NCBI GenBank assembly: GCA_028691715.1
Contig: JAQUYR010000057.1
Span: 1 to 7,463 of the forward strand
Origin: Bacilli bacterium
GTDB taxonomy: Bacteria; Bacillota_I; Bacilli_A; ML615J-28; CAG-698
Length of the DNA stretch: 7,463 bases
Reading direction: 5' to 3'
This document shows, one piece after another, positions 6,265 through 7,463 of this stretch. The stretch's first letter is position 1. Every line of letters starts with the position of its first letter. The notes under the pieces were generated by a model. The model was not told the origin of the DNA. It ran no database searches and saw only the letters and a program-made list of their open reading frames with translations. The translations under genes and the position numbers were made by a program.

Positions 6265-6450
6265 ATGGCAACATTTAAAATCAAAAAAGATTTTGCTGAT
6301 AATTACTATTGGATATTAAAATCTGATAAAAATCAGAAAATAATTGCCAAGAGTAGCGAATCTTATGAGGCCAAGCAAGGAGCAAAAGATTCTATATCAT
6401 GGATTAAGACTAATGCAGAAAAGGCGATCATCGTAGATGTGACTAAGTAG
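6265..6450 (+). CDS. DUF1508 (YegP-like) small protein
   Basis: This 61-aa protein is a single DUF1508/UPF0339 repeat. Family hallmarks run the whole length: FKIKKD at the start, W17-I-L in the second strand, KIIAKSSESYEAKQGAKDSI (25-44) matching the usual I-A-S-x-x-Y-x-x-K-x-G-A pattern, and a closing IKTNA (47-51). Members are small, soluble, often duplicated in tandem (as in E. coli YegP) and have no firmly established function. This one has a single copy. The ATG at 6265 follows an A-rich leader (AATAAGAAA) without a Shine-Dalgarno sequence. It lies 61 nt after the GIY-YIG stop, on the other side of the hairpin, so it may be read from that promoter or its own. Confidence 0.82.
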   Translation: MATFKIKKDFADNYYWILKSDKNQKIIAKSSESYEAKQGAKDSISWIKTNAEKAIIVDVTK

Positions 6451-6477
6451 ATTAAAAAGACATTTACAATGGAAATA

Positions 6478-6506
6478 TTGCAACAAATTAAATTAGGGTG
6501 TATTAT
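6478..6506 (+). promoter_or_regulatory. Candidate promoter for the structured RNA
   Basis: TTGCAA (6478-6483, 4 of 6 to the -35 consensus) and TATTAT (6501-6506, 5 of 6 to the -10) are 17 nt apart. The predicted start is near 6513, within a few bases of the first base of the 11-bp end-to-end stem at 6515. This agreement is the main support; the -35 box is weak. Confidence 0.4.
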
Positions 6507-6514
6507 TAAATTGT

Positions 6515-6654
6515 AAAAGCACTTCACATTTTATTAATTAATTGGGATATCGATTAAGACTTGAATCCTAAAGACAGTTTTCTATCCTCTTCTGGGTAGT
6601 GTCTTTAGTTTATCAGGTCGACAAACAGCACTAACCTTTTGGGAAGTGCTTTTT
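6515..6654 (+). ncRNA. Candidate structured RNA, about 140 nt, with paired ends
   Basis: The 5' end AAAAGCACTTC (6515-6525) is perfectly complementary to the 3' end GAAGTGCTTTT (6643-6653). Inside are nested stems: GACTTGA (6558-6564) with TCAGGTC (6613-6619, one T·G pair), CTAAAGACA (6568-6576) with TGTCTTTAG (6600-6608, perfect), and CTATCC (6582-6587) with GGGTAG (6594-6599, one T·G pair) around loop TCTTCT. The result is one long interrupted hairpin with a large central open region. The 3' arm can instead form a local terminator hairpin, so the two folds exclude each other. A stand-alone RNA with 6S-like topology and a riboswitch or attenuator for the following ParB-like gene both fit. 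I cannot assign it to a known family. Confidence 0.5.
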
Positions 6655-6660
6655 GTTTAA
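6627..6660 (+). terminator. Intrinsic terminator-like hairpin
   Basis: AGCACT (6627-6632) pairs with AGTGCT (6645-6650). The stem closes through a small A/G internal loop onto CC-TTTT-GG and is followed by TTTTGTTT. It ends 20 nt before the ParB-like ATG. Its 3' arm is shared with the 11-bp long-range stem of the structured RNA, so termination may be conditional. Confidence 0.6.
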
Positions 6661-6680
6661 TTATAAAAATAAATTTAAAT

Positions 6681-7463
6681 ATGAATAATCAAAAAATAAA
6701 TATTATCGAAGTTCCAATCAGTGAATTGCGTATGGCAGAATACAACCCTCGAAAACATTCAAAAGAGCAGGCCGATCAGCTCAAGAAATCAATAAAAAAA
6801 TTTGGCGTGGTTGATCCGATTATTTGCAATAGCGCACCAGAAAGAAAAAATGTAATAATAGGAGGTCATTTTAGGGCTGAAGTAGTACCACCTGTTGGCT
6901 ATCTTAATGAAAGACATATGGATAGAAAGTGCCAAGCGATAATAGATCCAGAGCGTGCTCCATTTATCAAGAAAATATTTGAGAAAGTGGCTTATGAAAA
7001 ATGGAGTGGACGTAAAATATATAATTGGTTAAAATTCGATATTAATTTTAGAAGTGCAACAGGTAAAAAAGGAATAACTTTAGGTAATATCTATTTAATA
7101 CTACAAAATACATTCTATTATGGAGTGTTTGAATATCCTCTTAAGAGTGGAAACTTCTATACAGGAAAACATGAACCGATTATAACAAAAGAGTTGTTTG
7201 ATATGGTTCAGCAACAAGTCAAAAGTCAGGTTATAAAATCAGAAGGTAAGGAATTCGCCTTTACTAGATTAATGACTTGTGGATTATGCGGATCTGGAAT
7301 AAGTGCCGATGAAAAGTTTAAAAAGTTGAAAAGTGAAGAAGTTAATCGTCATGTCTACTATTTCTGCAATAAATCAAAAGATAGAAATTGTAAATGCGGA
7401 TATATTAACGAAGATGATTTATTGAAACAATTTGAGCAATTAATAGATAATATTAATTTAGAT
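6681..7463 (+). CDS. ParB-like N-terminus fused in frame to a serine-recombinase C-terminal part (partial)
   Basis: An open frame of 261 codons runs without a stop from ATG 6681 off the window edge. Residues 1-65 look like a ParB/Srx-type N-terminal domain, as found at the start of many phage DNA methylases: VPISELRMAEYNPRKHSKEQ, LKKSIKKFGVVDPII and IIGGHFR. From about residue 69 it changes to the recombinase domain of a large serine recombinase: PPVGYLNERH, IIDPERAPFIKKIFEKVA, then GITLGNIYLILQNTFYYGVFEYP. The zinc-ribbon follows (C200, C203, C229, C237). The catalytic resolvase domain that should occupy the first ~150-170 residues of such a recombinase is missing, and so is the methylase part of the ParB-like protein. 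It cannot recombine DNA as it stands. It could be a natural deletion fusion or an assembly join between two similar elements; the junction is near 6873-6890. The start has no Shine-Dalgarno. Confidence 0.75.
   Translation, partial: MNNQKINIIEVPISELRMAEYNPRKHSKEQADQLKKSIKKFGVVDPIICNSAPERKNVIIGGHFRAEVVPPVGYLNERHMDRKCQAIIDPERAPFIKKIFEKVAYEKWSGRKIYNWLKFDINFRSATGKKGITLGNIYLILQNTFYYGVFEYPLKSGNFYTGKHEPIITKELFDMVQQQVKSQVIKSEGKEFAFTRLMTCGLCGSGISADEKFKKLKSEEVNRHVYYFCNKSKDRNCKCGYINEDDLLKQFEQLIDNINLD

Noticed and set aside
1..7463. CRISPR array
   Set aside because: No regularly spaced repeats of 20 nt or more were seen.

Overview
This is an AT-rich window (roughly 30% G+C by eye). It looks like an accessory region from a small-genome bacterium. 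A Candidate Phyla Radiation (Patescibacteria)-type host is my best guess: there is a recombinase C-terminal region of the kind common there, a stand-alone GIY-YIG protein and a short DUF1508 protein. Almost no start codon has a recognisable Shine-Dalgarno sequence. TAA, TAG and TGA all act as stops (TGA ends the RNase H gene), which argues against groups that read TGA as glycine. The taxonomy is inference.

Layout. (1) Positions 7-108, minus strand: a tRNA-like gene with a perfect 7-bp acceptor stem, a canonical T-arm and a long variable arm, but no normal D-arm or anticodon arm. (2) Positions 232-5734, minus strand: eight tightly packed genes. In transcription order they are an XRE/Cro-type repressor, an ImmA/IrrE metallopeptidase, a three-helix membrane protein, RNase HI with an unrecognised C-terminal domain, a 230-aa protein with a possible HEPN-like end, an 82-aa coiled-coil protein with one membrane helix, a 318-aa protein with a four-cysteine zinc site, and an OLD/AAA ATPase with a TOPRIM domain. 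Junctions are overlaps of 14, 4 and 13 nt or gaps of 0, 1 and 3 nt. The one larger gap (46 nt, before the 82-aa gene) splits the run into a five-gene and a three-gene block. (3) Positions 5735-5894: a divergent control region with a perfect TTGACA-N17-TATAAT promoter on the plus strand and a palindrome inside it. (4) Positions 5895-6450, plus strand: a GIY-YIG protein, a strong hairpin and a DUF1508 protein. (5) Positions 6478-6660: a promoter-like sequence followed by a well-structured RNA whose ends pair over 11 bp, finishing in a terminator-like hairpin. (6) Positions 6681-7463: an open reading frame running off the window that joins a ParB-like N-terminus in frame to the C-terminal part of a large serine recombinase.

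Interpretation. An ImmR/ImmA-like switch heads a cassette that ends in a TOPRIM-nuclease ATPase, with an RNase H and two small membrane proteins between them. This looks like an inducible anti-phage or mobile-element conflict module. I do not recognise the full gene set as a named system. It has no UvrD helicase (as in Gabija), no reverse transcriptase (as in OLD-carrying retrons) and no separate AriB-type gene (as in PARIS). The cassette, the structured RNA, the odd tRNA and the ParB/recombinase chimera are the parts most worth following up.
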